Shown: positions 16,701-24,466 of the stretch, piece after piece | Layout: each line of letters begins with the position of its first letter | Position numbering within the stretch: the stretch's first letter is position 1 | Program-made: the position numbers and the translations under genes | The notes under the pieces: generated by a model | The model's input: only the letters and a program-made list of their open reading frames with translations | The model's database searches: none | What the model was told of the DNA's origin: nothing | Assembly: GCA_963625535.1 (NCBI GenBank) | Contig: CAVFUK010000007.1 | Coordinates: 1-33,634 of the forward strand | Source: Phocaeicola_A sp963625535 | GTDB taxonomy: Bacteria > Bacteroidota > Bacteroidia > Bacteroidales > Bacteroidaceae | Direction of reading: 5' to 3' | Length of the DNA stretch: 33,634 nt

Positions 16701-19301
16701 GCTGCCATAGTATATCGTAAACAAGCTGACATCCGTGTACGAAGTGCCAGCATACGTATAAAAGTCCTTTCCGTCATCGCTATATTCCGAATGGAGGAAC
16801 AAGTCTGTGCATTCGGGCAACGTGGTGTCAGAGAGAGAGAAGAGTTTGATGTCCAGGGAGTCCATCCGCTCCTTCTCCAAGCCCTCCACCCACATCTTCA
16901 TCCGATAGTTTCCCGAGGGGAGAGCATAGATGTCGTCCATATCTGTGGCGGTTCCACTCATCCGGCTGTTCGAAAGCACACGCTGCCCTGGCATCAATCG
17001 GTCGGAGTCGTCCTTCTGTAACTTGAAGATTTGGTAGCGCACTTCCCTGCTGGACTTCTGATTGGCGTAGTTCGTCAACACGAAGCGCATCTGCCGGGGA
17101 TGTTCCTTTATCCAATAAGTGGGCGCTCCGGACAGACTCAACAGGTAGTTGTCCCTCGATACTTCCATGGAGCGGGATGCGGTCTGCGTCTCACCGTCAG
17201 GTGAGGTCACCTTCACTTTATACGAATACACATTGTGGAAGAGACCGATTGTCACGACAGGGAATGTGAACTGACCTTCAGAGTCCGTACGCACAGAGTC
17301 ACAAGCCACTATCTCCCCACGTATGGGTCTATCAGCCTCCACGGTGTACTTCACCATAGCATCCTGCACAGGCACTCCAGTGTAGCGCGTGGCCGTACCT
17401 TTCACCCAAATGGTGTCGCCAGCCTTGTAGAACTCGGTAACCGGCTGCAACTTCACATCAAACAACGGTCGCTTATACTCCTCCACCCGGAAGTCCACAC
17501 TGCCATAGGTTCCCGTTGCGACCGCTTGCACCGAAAAATAGCCATTCAGACAAACCGTCGGCAGAGCAAAAGAGGCATGGAAAGAGCCATACTCGTTGGT
17601 AGTGACCGAAGCTTCACCTATCTGCTTGTCATTGACATCCTTCAGGACAAGCGTCACAGGGAACTGGTTATTTACGCCGAGGCTATCACCCTTCTGAGAG
17701 AACACAAGGCCAGAGACGTAGACGGTCTGTCCTGGGCGATACACGCTACGGTCGCTGTAGATAGAGAGTTCCTTGTGTTCTTCGGGTTCATTCGGCTTAG
17801 CGTCTCGCACTCCATTGTGAAAGAGAGGCATACATTCGTGTCCGGGAGTATATGCCTGCATGTATGATTGTTCGTTATACTCCTCCACCTTACTGGAGCC
17901 CCACGCTACAAGCCCTTTAGAATTGGCTGTGAAGAGTCCCTTTGCCTGATTGTACTTTCCATGATGATAGCGATAGAACTGCACGTTGGCTTCCGGTATG
18001 GCTTTTCCACTCCATCGGTCCACCACCACACCCAAGGTACCGTTGTTATAGCGGTTGCCGACAATCATGCCCAAGTCATAGACGGTGACAAGGTCTTTTT
18101 TCGTTTTGCACTGTCCTTGATAGGGTTTCAGCGGAACGGCCTCGAACAGGTAATATCCCTCTTCGGGGAGGTTTATCGTCAGCAAGGTGTCCCTAAACTG
18201 CAAATCGTCCGTGGACCGCAGGGTGTAGTGTTCCGTCCGATAGAGTTTCTCTCTCCCCTTCCAATAGCTGTCCTTCGGGTTGTAACACCACACCTTGTTT
18301 TTGTCGCCCACATCCAGTCGGTAGATCTTCAGGTCGAAGGCTGTCAGATTCTTGTAGGTCACCTTGAAGGTTTCGTCCTTGCCGGGATAGAGGTCTTTCA
18401 GATAGAGCAGCAAGGTGGTCTCCGTCAAGCTCTGCTTCAGGTTCTTCAGCTTGTTGATGCAGGGATACTTCGGATAGCGACCGATGGCCTCATCCAGTAA
18501 ATTGAAAGCTTCCAAAGGGTTGTTGTTGGCCCTAAGTTTGTCGCTTAGCTCGTAGTATGCCTCAGCGATTGTCTCCACATCGCCATAGTCGGCTATCAGC
18601 TTGCGGTAACGCTCTTCGGCGCTGGTGCCTGCCATCTGTTTGCTGATGGAATCTACCGTTACCAACACGTAGGCTTCGCGCAACCCACGGGAAAGGTAGT
18701 ACTGTTGGAGGTCCTTATAGATGGGATTGACTGCCTTCTGGTTCTTCGCTCCTACGAAAATACGTTCATGATTAAGCAATCGTATCGCCCGCCGTGCCAG
18801 CACGGGATACATGCGGTTCTGCTCGTAGCGGAGGCTGGCATCGCCCATCTCCACCATGGGGAGGAAGTCTTTGGCGGAGCGGTTGCCAAGGGCATTCATG
18901 GGTTGCACCGAGCGCAGGAGGTATCCACGCCAGTCGGCGGTGCGGTCGTACCGCTGGCAGATCTCGCCCAAAAGGCTATAGAGCACAGCGGCGTTCACGG
19001 AGTCCTGTTCCTCAACCGCCCAGAGCTTCAGGCCTTCGAGGTCGGTCTGCAGACTGTCTTCTGAGATGCGGTGGCGTGCGTCCGTCATCACCAGATAGGA
19101 TTTCATCATCTGTGGGGCGTTGTGTTCCTTCTGCGCCTTTTGGTAGATGGCGAGCGCCGATTGGGCCGCCGACTTGGGCAGGTCTTTCTGCAGGTTCGTC
19201 TCCACTTGCGCCCAAAGTTTCTCGTACGACTGTGCCTTGGCGGCAGGCGTTCCCCACCCTAGGCAGCAGACTATCGAGGTCAACAAAATGGTATATTTCA
19301 T
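13719..19301 (-). CDS. Very large alpha-2-macroglobulin-family protein, apparently lacking the thioester motif
   Basis: An 1860-residue exported protein. A signal peptide (1-23, AAKA before Q) is followed by a helical region (about 25-290) with TPR-like repeats. Macroglobulin-type beta domains follow, including a carboxypeptidase-regulatory-like module (about 420-470, GVVVDRWSGKAIPEANVQFY) and an MG2-type module (YSDRSVYRPGQTVYVSGLVF, about 515-535). The conserved alpha-2-macroglobulin core is at about 1095-1150 (TAFFYPQLRTNEQGEVDIVF, then LPESLTTWHLKG). A helical thioester-domain-like region covers about 1310-1600, and a receptor-binding-like domain ends the protein. In thioester members CxEQ is expected in the helical domain. 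Here the matching place reads HNACSLSAAYYAS with C1330 but no Gln, so covalent trapping of proteases is unlikely. Family members in Bacteroidetes are long periplasmic or outer-membrane proteins of poorly known role. It is a single-gene transcript. Confidence 0.9.
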   Translation of the reverse strand: MKYTILLTSIVCCLGWGTPAAKAQSYEKLWAQVETNLQKDLPKSAAQSALAIYQKAQKEHNAPQMMKSYLVMTDARHRISEDSLQTDLEGLKLWAVEEQDSVNAAVLYSLLGEICQRYDRTADWRGYLLRSVQPMNALGNRSAKDFLPMVEMGDASLRYEQNRMYPVLARRAIRLLNHERIFVGAKNQKAVNPIYKDLQQYYLSRGLREAYVLVTVDSISKQMAGTSAEERYRKLIADYGDVETIAEAYYELSDKLRANNNPLEAFNLLDEAIGRYPKYPCINKLKNLKQSLTETTLLLYLKDLYPGKDETFKVTYKNLTAFDLKIYRLDVGDKNKVWCYNPKDSYWKGREKLYRTEHYTLRSTDDLQFRDTLLTINLPEEGYYLFEAVPLKPYQGQCKTKKDLVTVYDLGMIVGNRYNNGTLGVVVDRWSGKAIPEANVQFYRYHHGKYNQAKGLFTANSKGLVAWGSSKVEEYNEQSYMQAYTPGHECMPLFHNGVRDAKPNEPEEHKELSIYSDRSVYRPGQTVYVSGLVFSQKGDSLGVNNQFPVTLVLKDVNDKQIGEASVTTNEYGSFHASFALPTVCLNGYFSVQAVATGTYGSVDFRVEEYKRPLFDVKLQPVTEFYKAGDTIWVKGTATRYTGVPVQDAMVKYTVEADRPIRGEIVACDSVRTDSEGQFTFPVVTIGLFHNVYSYKVKVTSPDGETQTASRSMEVSRDNYLLSLSGAPTYWIKEHPRQMRFVLTNYANQKSSREVRYQIFKLQKDDSDRLMPGQRVLSNSRMSGTATDMDDIYALPSGNYRMKMWVEGLEKERMDSLDIKLFSLSDTTLPECTDLFLHSEYSDDGKDFYTYAGTSYTDVSLFTIYYGSDDKRRATVLTLSNELHKGIMHSPDKLDFGNFMIVECAFIKEGKLHKRKIVIEKPKPDKRLRLKWKTFRDKLTAGGKEEWRLQVLDKEGKPADAELMATLYDASLDKNFSSGTWRIPYYINRNIPYLNMRVSPVDNIYQFLGFKLNELPLRELTYTTLLNPFHSMEYGLKIRGTRKALKLSMADEELVFLRRASDVPEVVMGVAGNLAAAKETMVLNEVVVPQEEASAAGATDASPRTNFAETAFFYPQLRTNEQGEVDIVFTLPESLTTWHLKGLAHNKTMDCAVLDTLAVASKEFMLQASLPRFLRVGDKATLSATLSNLTQKSISGTVRMELFDPVTEKIFHMARQSFSLKAGNTLPVSFTYNVTADHPVMACRMVAEGNGYSDGEQHLLPVLDKKESVVEAVSVTMTQPGTLKKDLSKLFNNQSATVTNRHLTVEFTGNPAWLAVLALPSVESPSDHNACSLSAAYYASLLSTWMVEHNPRIRTLMDAWKAQGANAPEETLQSELQRNPELKELLLEASPFVEDADRETQQRRLCQQFDLNTLRNQQELYISKLRDLQTDEGGWSWYKGMRANSYMTLTVMETLLRAKFLTGVMNSACTQMVDNGFRYLDGIAKEIETEMRKDKNYWWPGEFVFSYLYLNHLAQRPLDKELQKTSDYFMKRVKETTGKMTIYGKAVAAQLFDSEADASLRVDLVKTLLEYSVATPEMGRYYDTFLAEYTWSDYRIPTESMVIETLQRVGGHDTEVAEMRQWLLQQKRVQSWDTPLNTVNAVYALLLDNTSLLADKPMPKLQLDGERVGQEPTIGLNSVKETLSLPAKQQAPRTFTVEKADDGLSYGAVYARYTEEVDKLAPYAEGLSIRRDLYVERSTKNGTEWQKVTADTQLRVGDKVKSVLTLKADRDMDFIQVKENRASCMEPLSTHSGYRWGYYLAIKDATMEYYMDKLTKGTHTFESLYYLTMPGSYEMGTVKVQSAYAPAFGARTGGQVLRVQR

Positions 19302-19326
19302 ATTCGTACCTATTTAATATTTCCTA

Positions 19327-19334
19327 CAAAAATA
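19327..19334 (-). promoter_or_regulatory. Candidate promoter -7 box for alpha-2-macroglobulin-like gene
   Basis: The minus strand reads TATTTTTG, matching TAnnTTTG, 26 bases before the start codon. A TTG at 19362-19360 lies about 25 bases upstream, wider than usual. Confidence 0.5.
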
Positions 19335-19658
19335 GAGAATCGCCTCTTTACGCCACGCACAATTCCAAATAAAAAAGCATAAAGAGCTGATATTCCGTTC
19401 GGAGAGCAATCTCATAAGGGAAGCATCATCAAAGGGGAGGCACAGCAAGCGGCTCTCACCGCTCGGCTTCTCGTTCCAGCGGGATGCCGAGTTATCGCCG
19501 TCAGATGCCTTCTCAGCGAAATATCTCGGCAAGCGGCGGAAGCCTAGATACTAATGGATATCCCCTAGATACAGAGCGGGCTGCCCCTCCCACGGCAGCA
19601 GGAGAAGCAGCCCGTTTGTGCTATGTCGTCAGCAAGCAGCGGTGTGCTTGCGGGTGAG
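19335..19658. other. 324-base intergenic region with two hairpins, no convincing gene
   Basis: Two inverted repeats lie after the pepD stop on the minus strand: GCAAGC/GCTTGC (19632-19651) and CGGGCTGC/GCAGCCCG (19577-19614). Neither is followed by a good T run, so they are only candidate pepD terminators or RNA-stabilising elements. CCTAGATAC occurs twice (about 19542-19550 and 19564-19572). A 72-codon minus-strand frame at 19314-19532 overlaps the next gene's promoter and has an unusual Ser/Arg/Trp/Cys-rich translation; I do not regard it as a gene. Confidence 0.45.
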
Positions 19659-21119
19659 TCATGCTTTCTTCGGAGTGTTGGCAAGCGTAGCTACCAGGAA
19701 GTCGTAGAACTTCGCCACGGAAGGTATCAACACACGCTCAGCGGGTGAGTGGGGCGACTGCAACGTCGGTCCGAAGGAGATCATGTCCAAGCCAGGCATG
19801 GTGGCACCGATGATGCCGCACTCCAGTCCGGCGTGGATAACCACCACACGAGCCTCCTCACCAAACTGCTCGTGGTAGGACTTCACCATCGCCTTCAGGA
19901 TGGGCGACTCCATGTTGGGATCCCATCCGGAGTAGCTTCCGGACATCTCCACCTTCATGCCTGCCATGGAGAAGCAGCTCTCCAGCGAGGTTGCCAAGTA
20001 CTCTTTCATGGAGTCTGCCGAGCTGCGCACCAGCATCTGGAACGTAGCCTCGCCGCCGCCGATGTTGATGATGGCAAGGTTCGAAGAGGTCTCCACCGTA
20101 TCGGGCTTGGTAGGAATCATACGCATGATACCGTTCTGGCAAGCGAAGATGGAGTCCACCAGATTGTCCTGAATCTCCTCGGGCACCTCCGTAGCGGGCA
20201 AGGCCACCTTCTCGGCCTTGAAGGAGATAGGTGTCTCGGTTGCCTGGAACTCTTCGTTGAAGAGTTTCTCGCAGTATGCCACCAAGTCCATCACATCCTC
20301 TTCGTTGTCGGCGGGCAGGGTGATTACCACCTCACACTCACGCGGGATGGCGTTGCGCATGTTGCCGCCGTTCCAGCTCACCAAGCGAGCCTCGTCCGAA
20401 GCGATGGCCTCGCGCACGAAGCGCACCATCAGCTTGTTGGCGTTGGCACGTCCCTGGTTTATCTCCAAGCCGGAGTGTCCGCCGCGCAGACCTTTCAGGG
20501 TCACCTTCAGGGCGATGTCTTCGGGGTCGGTCTCCACCTCTTTATACTGCAGGGTCGCCGTCACGTCCACGCCGCCTGCGCAACCGATGAAGAGCTCGCC
20601 CTCGGTCTCGGAGTCGAGGTTGAGCAGAATCTCTCCATGGAGCTCGCCGGCCTTCAAGCCGAAGGCACCGTACATGCCTGTCTCCTCGTCGGCGGTGATG
20701 AGGGCCTCCAGCGGACCGTGCTTCAGGCTCTTGTCCTCCATCACAGCCATGATGGCGGCTATGCCCATGCCATCGTCGGAGCCCAGGGTGGTGCCGTTGG
20801 CCTTCACCCAGTCGCCGTCGATGATGGTCTCGATGGGGTCTTTCTCGAAGTCGTGTACCTTATCGTTATTCTTCTGCGGAACCATGTCCATGTGTGCCTG
20901 CAGGATGACTCCCTTGCAATCCTCCATGCCCGGCGTAGCGGGCTTGCGGTAGATCACGTTGCCGGCCTCGTCGAGGACGGTCTCCACGCCGATGCTCTTA
21001 CCATACTGTACCAAGAAGTCCTGCACACGTTTCAGGTGTCCCGATGGACGTGGAACCTGTGTGAGTTCATAAAAGTGCTTCCACACGTTCTGTGGAGCCA
21101 AAGACTGAATTGTGTTCAT
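19659..21119 (-). CDS. pepD: Aminoacyl-histidine dipeptidase / cytosol non-specific dipeptidase (M20 family)
   Basis: A 486-residue zinc dipeptidase of the M20 family, PepD group, hydrolysing carnosine-type Xaa-His and many other dipeptides in the cytoplasm. The di-zinc ligands and catalytic residues are visible: H76 and D78 in QAHMDMV, D115/D116 in LGSDDGMG, E145/E146 in DEETGMYGA, D169 in NLDSETEG, and H457 near the C-terminus in LQSPHSPAE. Length is typical for PepD (about 485). No signal peptide is present. Its start overlaps the end of the upstream flippase-like gene by 4 bases, so the pair is co-transcribed. Confidence 0.95.
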   Translation of the reverse strand: MNTIQSLAPQNVWKHFYELTQVPRPSGHLKRVQDFLVQYGKSIGVETVLDEAGNVIYRKPATPGMEDCKGVILQAHMDMVPQKNNDKVHDFEKDPIETIIDGDWVKANGTTLGSDDGMGIAAIMAVMEDKSLKHGPLEALITADEETGMYGAFGLKAGELHGEILLNLDSETEGELFIGCAGGVDVTATLQYKEVETDPEDIALKVTLKGLRGGHSGLEINQGRANANKLMVRFVREAIASDEARLVSWNGGNMRNAIPRECEVVITLPADNEEDVMDLVAYCEKLFNEEFQATETPISFKAEKVALPATEVPEEIQDNLVDSIFACQNGIMRMIPTKPDTVETSSNLAIINIGGGEATFQMLVRSSADSMKEYLATSLESCFSMAGMKVEMSGSYSGWDPNMESPILKAMVKSYHEQFGEEARVVVIHAGLECGIIGATMPGLDMISFGPTLQSPHSPAERVLIPSVAKFYDFLVATLANTPKKA

Positions 21120-22105
21120 AAGCTATTAGTTTTATTAGTGAACGGCAAAGCCGCCATTCCGTAAATTCCCAACAAAATTATCAATAAAGTTTGTATTCCA
21201 TGCACCAGAAGGGCAAATATTCCCGCCTCCTCTTGTCCCACGCCATAGAGCACCATCATGGAGATGACAGCGAAATGCCACGGCCCAGCGCCGTTGGGCG
21301 TGGGCACCACCACGGCGATGCTGCCCACCACGAACATCACCATGCCTGCCATCAGGCCGAGCTGCGCGGTGAAGTCGAAGCAGTAGAACGTGAGGTAGAA
21401 GTGGAGCACGTAGCACACCCAGATGCCTATAGTATGTAATAGGTATAGCGGAGGGTTCTTCACCTTGCGGATGGAGAGCACGCCTTCCCAGATGTTTTTC
21501 ATCATGCCCTTCACACGGCCCAGTATCGCCAGGCGTTTCACCAGCAGGTAGACCAGCAGGCAGATAGCCAACACGCAGGCCACGATGATGTAGAAGTTGG
21601 CGGAGGCGAGCTTGTCGCCTATGTTGTGGAAGTCGGTGCCTGTCTCGTGAAAGAAGGAGCGGAACACGTTCATCTGCGACAGCAGCACGGCGCCGGTGAT
21701 GAGCATGGCGCACACCATGTCGATGAGTCGCTCCGTCACCACCGTGCCCACGGACTTGGCAAAGGAGACGCCGTCGTAGCGGGAGAGCACCGCGCAGCGG
21801 GAGAGCTCGCCAATGCGGGGAATCACCAGGTTGGCGGCGTAGGAGATGAAGATGGCGTTCACACAGTTGGCCGTGCGGGCATGCTCGCCCATGGGCTCCA
21901 ACGCGAGTCGCCAGCGCCATCCACGCAACACGTGGCTCAGCACCCCGAAGACGAGGCTCAGCAGCATCCACCCGTAGTCCATGCCGTGGAGCAACACGTG
22001 CTCCACCTTCGCCCAGTCGAAGTCACGATAGGTCCAATAGAGTATCGCGCCGCCCAGCAGCAGCGAGAATGCTATCTTCAATATGGAATAGACAACCTTT
22101 TTCAA
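21116..22105 (-). CDS. Flippase-like / lysylphosphatidylglycerol synthase TM-domain family membrane protein
   Basis: A 329-residue integral membrane protein with about eight hydrophobic segments. Its pattern matches the UPF0104 / LPG_synthase_TM family: an N-terminal YWTYRDFDWAKV stretch, LRGWRWRLAL at about 62-71, NAIFISYAANLVIPRIGELSRCAVLSRY at about 84-111, and near the C-terminus VVPTPNGAGPWHFAVISMM. The family includes the membrane half of MprF and proteins suggested to move or modify lipids, but this one lacks the soluble aminoacyl-transferase domain, so the substrate is unknown. It overlaps pepD by 4 bases and is transcribed away from rsmA, sharing a compact promoter region with it. 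Confidence 0.88.
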   Translation of the reverse strand: MKKVVYSILKIAFSLLLGGAILYWTYRDFDWAKVEHVLLHGMDYGWMLLSLVFGVLSHVLRGWRWRLALEPMGEHARTANCVNAIFISYAANLVIPRIGELSRCAVLSRYDGVSFAKSVGTVVTERLIDMVCAMLITGAVLLSQMNVFRSFFHETGTDFHNIGDKLASANFYIIVACVLAICLLVYLLVKRLAILGRVKGMMKNIWEGVLSIRKVKNPPLYLLHTIGIWVCYVLHFYLTFYCFDFTAQLGLMAGMVMFVVGSIAVVVPTPNGAGPWHFAVISMMVLYGVGQEEAGIFALLVHGIQTLLIILLGIYGMAALPFTNKTNSL

Positions 22106-22126
22106 CTATATCCGCTCCTAAATAAA

Positions 22127-22170
22127 TTGAATATTGATATTTAATTGTACCTTTGCACGCTGCAAAGATA
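22127..22170. promoter_or_regulatory. Face-to-face promoters for rsmA (+) and the flippase-like gene (-)
   Basis: On the plus strand TACCTTTG (22148-22155), with TTG at 22127-22129, fits a promoter for rsmA. On the minus strand TATCTTTG (22170-22163) fits a promoter for the flippase-like gene. The two boxes form an inverted repeat, CTTTGC-ACGCT-GCAAAG (22151-22167), and point towards each other, so the two polymerases cannot sit there together. The minus -33 region is poor. Confidence 0.6.
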
Positions 22171-22214
22171 GTAGGATTAAAGAACATTGTCATACTAAAA
22201 TCGAGAATAAATCT

Positions 22215-23018
22215 ATGGGAACAGTCAGACCAAAGAAATTTCTAGGGCAACACTTCCTGAAGGATCTCAGTATCGCTCAGGCCATTGCCGACACCGTGGA
22301 CACCTGTCCCCAAATCCCAGTCCTGGAGGTGGGACCTGGCATGGGCGTGCTCACCCAATACCTGCTGCCCAAGCAACGGCAGCTGAAGGTGGTGGAGATT
22401 GACTCCGAGTCCATCGACTACCTGCAGGAGAACTTCCCCGAGCTTGGCGACGGCCTGATAGAGGGCGACTTCCTGCGCATGCGGCTCGACGAGCTGTTCG
22501 ACGGCCACCCCTTCGTACTCACAGGCAACTATCCCTACAACATCTCCAGCCAGATATTCTTCAAGATGCTGGAGTATAAGGAGCTGATACCCTGCTGCAC
22601 AGGCATGATACAGAAAGAGGTGGCCGAGCGCATAGCGGCAGGGCCTGGCAGCAAGACGTATGGCATACTGAGCGTGCTCATCCAGGCATGGTACCACGTG
22701 GAGTATCTGTTCACGGTGAGCGAGCAGGTCTTCAACCCACCGCCCAAGGTGAAGAGCGCCGTCATCCGCATGACACGCAACGACACCACCTCGCTGGGCT
22801 GCGACGAGAAGCTGTTCAAGCAGATCGTGAAGACCACCTTCAACCAGCGCCGCAAGACACTGCGCAACTCCATAAAGCCCATCCTCGGCAAGGAGTGCCC
22901 GCTCTGCGCGGAAGAGATTTTCAACAAACGTCCCGAACAACTGTCGGTGCAGCAATTCATCGAGCTGACCAACAAGGTGCAGCCCTACCTGCAGGCAACG
23001 GCGGACAACAGCAAGTGA
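22215..23018 (+). CDS. rsmA: 16S rRNA dimethyladenosine methyltransferase (KsgA)
   Basis: A 267-residue SAM-dependent methyltransferase that dimethylates the two adjacent adenines in helix 45 of 16S rRNA (A1518 and A1519 in E. coli numbering) late in small-subunit assembly. Motifs: KKFLGQHFL (7-15), the SAM-binding VLEVGPGMGVLTQYLL (about 36-51), the catalytic NYPYNIS (about 104-110) and the C-terminal FNQRRKTLRNSIKP. I chose the ATG at 22215 because MGTVRPKKFLGQHFL matches the normal N-terminus. The frame is open to 22134, but those residues overlap the promoter. mgtE follows after 7 bases. Confidence 0.96.
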   Translation: MGTVRPKKFLGQHFLKDLSIAQAIADTVDTCPQIPVLEVGPGMGVLTQYLLPKQRQLKVVEIDSESIDYLQENFPELGDGLIEGDFLRMRLDELFDGHPFVLTGNYPYNISSQIFFKMLEYKELIPCCTGMIQKEVAERIAAGPGSKTYGILSVLIQAWYHVEYLFTVSEQVFNPPPKVKSAVIRMTRNDTTSLGCDEKLFKQIVKTTFNQRRKTLRNSIKPILGKECPLCAEEIFNKRPEQLSVQQFIELTNKVQPYLQATADNSK

Positions 23019-23025
23019 CAGACCT

Positions 23026-24366
23026 ATGGAAAAAGAACAAGTGAACCGTATAGAGGAGCTGCTGGAGCAGAAAGACACAGCCGCCCTCAGCGAGGAGGTC
23101 GCCACCCTCCACCCCGCGGACATCGCCGAGCTGTGCGACGACCTCGACCCCGAAGAGGCACGCCAGATATTCCACCTGCTCGACAACGAGACGGCGGCCG
23201 ACGTGCTGGTGGAGATGGACGAGAACACCCGAAAGAAGTACCTCGACGTGCTCCCCTCGGAGACCATCGCCAAACGCTTCGTCGACTACATGGACTCCGA
23301 CGATGCCGTGGACATCATGCGCGACATGGACGAGGAGAAACAGGAGGAGGTGCTGTCGCACATCGAGGACATCGAGCAGGCAGGCGACATCGTGGACCTG
23401 CTGAAGTACGACGAGGACACCGCCGGCGGTCTGATGGGAACCGAGATGGTGGTGGTGAACGAGAACTGGAGTATGCCCGAGTGTCTGCGCGAGATGCGCC
23501 TGCAGGCCGAGGACATGGACGAGATATACTACGTCTACGTGGTGGACGACGACGAGCGGCTGCGCGGCGTGTTCCCGCTGAAGAAGATGATCACCAGCCC
23601 CTCGGTGTCGAAGGTGAAGCACGTGATGAAGAAAGACCCTGTCTCCGTGCGCGTGGACACCCCCATAGAGGATGTGGTGCAGATCATCGAGAAGTACGAC
23701 CTCGTGGCGCTGCCCGTGGTAGACAGCATCGGGCGCCTTGTAGGCCGCATCACCGTGGACGACGCCATGGACGAGGTTCGCGAGCAAGCCGAGCGCGACT
23801 ATCAGTTGGCATCCGGTTTGTCCACCGACGTGGAGACGCACGACAACGTCTTCCGCCAGACCACCGCTCGCCTGCCGTGGCTGCTCATAGGCATGATAGG
23901 CGGCATAGGCAACTCCATGATATTGGGCAACTTCGACACCACCTTCGCCGCCCACCCCGAAATGGCGCTCTACATTCCTCTGATAGGTGGCACCGGCGGT
24001 AACGTGGGAACACAGTCCTCCGCCATCGTGGTGCAAGGCTTGGCCAACAGCTCGCTCGACTCCGAGAACACCATCAAGCAGGTGGCCAAGGAGTCCGTGG
24101 TGGCCCTCATCAACGCCACCATCATCTCCATGCTCGTCTATGTCTACAACTTTGTACGCTTCGGCAGCATGGCCACCGTCACCTACTCCGTCTCCATCAG
24201 CCTGTTCGCCGTAGTGATGTTCGCCTCCATCTTCGGCACCCTGGTGCCCATGACGCTCGAGAAGCTGAAAATAGACCCTGCCATAGCCACAGGGCCCTTC
24301 ATTTCCATCACCAACGACATCATTGGCATGATGATTTACATGGGTGTGACGGTACTTTTAGCATGA
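23026..24366 (+). CDS. mgtE: Magnesium transporter MgtE
   Basis: A 446-residue MgtE channel, which lets Mg2+ into the cell under control of its own cytoplasmic Mg2+ sensor. The acidic MgtE N domain (about 25-130) has repeated LxPADIAEL and EArqIFxLLD-type helices. A CBS pair follows (about 135-255; SVSKVKHVMKKDPVSVRVDTP, then LPVVDSIGRLVGRITVDDAMDE). Five hydrophobic segments form the pore (about 285-446), with GGTGGNVGTQSSAIVVQGLA at about 322-341. Length matches the family. It is 7 bases downstream of rsmA and probably shares its transcript. Confidence 0.96.
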   Translation: MEKEQVNRIEELLEQKDTAALSEEVATLHPADIAELCDDLDPEEARQIFHLLDNETAADVLVEMDENTRKKYLDVLPSETIAKRFVDYMDSDDAVDIMRDMDEEKQEEVLSHIEDIEQAGDIVDLLKYDEDTAGGLMGTEMVVVNENWSMPECLREMRLQAEDMDEIYYVYVVDDDERLRGVFPLKKMITSPSVSKVKHVMKKDPVSVRVDTPIEDVVQIIEKYDLVALPVVDSIGRLVGRITVDDAMDEVREQAERDYQLASGLSTDVETHDNVFRQTTARLPWLLIGMIGGIGNSMILGNFDTTFAAHPEMALYIPLIGGTGGNVGTQSSAIVVQGLANSSLDSENTIKQVAKESVVALINATIISMLVYVYNFVRFGSMATVTYSVSISLFAVVMFASIFGTLVPMTLEKLKIDPAIATGPFISITNDIIGMMIYMGVTVLLA

Positions 24367-24414
24367 TTTTTTGAAATATTCCGCCCATCTTTATGATTTT
24401 TCGAAAATATTGCC
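24363..24414 (+). repeat. Imperfect tandem repeat upstream of DUF349 gene
   Basis: ATGATTTTTTGAAATATT (24363-24380, continuing CCGCC) recurs 30 bases on as ATGATTTTTCGAAAATATT (24393-24411, continuing GCC). The first copy includes the mgtE stop codon. Downstream come TTAATTTG (24416-24423), one base off the -7 consensus, and the palindrome GGGTTAACCC (24440-24449). The 30-base period, about three helical turns, would suit paired binding sites before the DUF349 gene. Confidence 0.4.
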
Positions 24415-24466
24415 TTAATTTGTCACCACTAAACATTTAGGGTTAACCCCAACTAACAAACTACAG

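Noticed and set aside
19749..21164. 471-codon plus-strand frame antisense to pepD
   Set aside because: Mirror of a well-conserved dipeptidase; the composition is typical of antisense shadow frames.
22134..22214. N-terminal extension of rsmA by 27 codons
   Set aside because: It overlaps the promoter; the ATG at 22215 gives the standard KsgA N-terminus.
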